Source: an uncultured Brachyspira sp.
GTDB lineage: Bacteria > Spirochaetota > Brachyspiria > Brachyspirales > Brachyspiraceae
Direction of reading: 5' to 3'
Assembly: GCF_910588665.1 (NCBI RefSeq)
Contig: NZ_CAJUPR010000002.1
Span: forward strand, 4,031-68,030
DNA: 64,000 nucleotides
How positions within the stretch are numbered: position 1 is the first letter of the stretch; each line of letters starts with the position of its first letter. The notes beneath the pieces are model-generated. The model had not been told where the DNA came from and did not search any database. It saw only the letters and a program-made list of their open reading frames with translations. Position numbers and translations under genes: made by a program. Shown piece by piece: positions 62,882 to 64,000 of the stretch.

Positions 62882-64000
62882 ATGAAAGTATTAATAATAA
62901 CCGTAGGAGCTCAGGGAAGCGGAAAAACTTATACTATAAAAAAATCAGATTTAGAGCATTACAGCATAAGCTCTGATAATTTAAGAATATTATATTCGGG
63001 GCTTTTTCCAGACGGAAATAACGGATTTTCTCTTTATCAAAAAGATAATTTTTATATTTGGAATAATTTAATATTAAGCATATTAGAAAACAGATTCAAA
63101 TTAGGACAATTTACCATATTGGACAGCACAGGACTTTTTAATCTAAGCGGCATTACTGAGCTTGCTAAAAAATACAGATACAGAATAGCGGCGGTTTTAT
63201 TTGATAATATAACGCTTAAAGAATGCATTGATAATGTGAGAAAAAGAGAGATAGGAGGCGGCATACCGAAGGAAGTTATAGAGGACTATTTTCTGCGTAT
63301 GAAAAATTTTAAATTGCAGGGCGCCAATATTTTTAAAGCTTCGGATTACGGCAGTGCTGAAACGGCTTTGCTTGAGGCTTGCAAATGGGATGATTTTTAT
63401 CTGAATGAAACCGAGTTTGAAAAATATAGCAATATAAAGGTAATACCAGACCTGCATGGAGAATATGATGTATTTAAAAAGTTTTTAGAAAAAGAAAATT
63501 ATTTTAAGAATAAAAAAACGGCTTATATATTTGCAGGCGATTTAACCGACAGGGGCGAAAAATCAAAAGAACTGCTTGATTATTTTTTATATAATGAAAT
63601 ACCGAATAATGTTTATTTTACTGAAGGCAATCATGATGTAGGCTTAAATTATTTTTCCAATGATATAAAATCTTTAAGCGGGGATTTTTATAAAACGACT
63701 TATAAAGAAATAAAAAAAGCTTTCAGCATAATTAAGAGCGGTATAGACGGTATTAAAGAAGAGGCATTAAATGAAAATGAACTTTCCGAATACAAAAAGA
63801 AAATAAGAAATTTTTATAAAAGATTCAGACTTTATTATTTTTTTACTTTTAAGGGAAGAAAATTTTTTATTAATCATTCAGGCATAGATAAAATGTATAA
63901 GCATACGCCTGCATCTATTTTAAATGGTATTGCAACTTACGGATATGACAGCGAAGATAATTATAAATCTTATATAGAAGTAGGAAACAGATTTAAAGAA
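62882..64000 (+). CDS. Polynucleotide kinase/phosphatase-like protein, 3' end outside window
   Basis: The gene starts with ATG at 62882 after AGAGGA and is open to the end of the window (373 residues so far). Residues 1-165 form a P-loop kinase domain (VGAQGSGKT at 8-16, ISSDNLR, ILDSTGLF, DNVRKREIGGGIPKEVIEDY) of the polynucleotide/zeta-toxin-like kinase type. From about 180 a calcineurin-like phosphoesterase begins: VIPDLHGEYDVF, IFAGDLTDRGEKS, EGNHDVGLNYF, FINHSGIDKMY. Kinase plus metallophosphatase is the order in bacterial Pnkp RNA-repair enzymes, which continue with a ligase domain. Whether a ligase follows cannot be seen. Confidence 0.78.
   Translation, partial: MKVLIITVGAQGSGKTYTIKKSDLEHYSISSDNLRILYSGLFPDGNNGFSLYQKDNFYIWNNLILSILENRFKLGQFTILDSTGLFNLSGITELAKKYRYRIAAVLFDNITLKECIDNVRKREIGGGIPKEVIEDYFLRMKNFKLQGANIFKASDYGSAETALLEACKWDDFYLNETEFEKYSNIKVIPDLHGEYDVFKKFLEKENYFKNKKTAYIFAGDLTDRGEKSKELLDYFLYNEIPNNVYFTEGNHDVGLNYFSNDIKSLSGDFYKTTYKEIKKAFSIIKSGIDGIKEEALNENELSEYKKKIRNFYKRFRLYYFFTFKGRKFFINHSGIDKMYKHTPASILNGIATYGYDSEDNYKSYIEVGNRFKE

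Overview
The window reads as a chromosomal segment of a Brachyspira-type spirochaete. It is very AT-rich, carries split flagellar genes (fliK, flgD, an FlhB C-terminal homologue), spirochaete-style lipoproteins, TPR and LysM proteins and a lone 16S rRNA gene. A 16S gene not followed by 23S or 5S is what is known for Brachyspira. No tRNA gene, CRISPR array or complete insertion sequence was seen. Genus is inferred from the 16S text and overall gene content; species was not assigned.

Layout. 1-5.7 kb: end of a TPR protein, an unknown protein overlapping rarA, a lipoprotein, and a zinc alcohol dehydrogenase. 5.8-16 kb: apparently leaderless trmD; hldA and kdsD (lipooligosaccharide core sugars); a six-gene minus-strand operon (FliK/YlqG-like, FlhB-like, degenerate HD-GYP, yraN, an unlisted 42-codon gene, kdsD); then fliK-flgD on the plus strand. 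16.3-21 kb: an AGE-family epimerase, a HinfI-like GANTC methyltransferase followed by its frameshifted endonuclease, a membrane protein and a terminase-small-subunit-like protein. 21-25.7 kb: radical-SAM/DUF2344 protein, yjbQ, a HAD phosphatase, prmC.

25.7-31.6 kb: two tandem DUF262 genes (one also with a DUF1524/HNH region) that look like a GmrSD-related defence pair, a broken cupin gene, and the 16S gene with terminator, boxA-like leader and strong promoter. 31.6-45.4 kb: a winged-helix protein, a repeat-rich LysM membrane protein, a YkgJ-type cysteine cluster protein, an HD phosphohydrolase, a large secreted protein, xerD, a HisC-like aminotransferase that lacks the catalytic lysine, ftsQ, metG and an MBL-fold hydrolase. 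45.5-50.3 kb: xth, then STAS-YggT-TPR, a DUF1858 protein and a secreted DUF3108-like protein.

50.3-64 kb: a repeat-rich, gene-poor stretch with a decayed EamA-type transporter and an orphan MoxR-type ATPase, then apt, lspA and an RluD-type synthase, a MATE exporter, an RluB-type synthase, a PepSY-like secreted protein, a frameshifted CoA-disulfide-reductase-like gene, an FAD oxidoreductase with its DUF1667 partner, a DUF4241 protein, and the start of a polynucleotide kinase/phosphatase-like gene that runs off the end.

The most interesting items are the tandem DUF262 pair coupled to prmC, the HinfI-like system disarmed by a frameshift between its catalytic residues, the lysine-less HisC-like protein, a degenerate HD-GYP protein inside a flagellar export operon, and an intergenic element with matching ends present twice. 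Four genes look broken (HinfI-like nuclease, cupin, EamA remnant, CoA-disulfide reductase); sequencing error cannot be excluded for the single-base cases.
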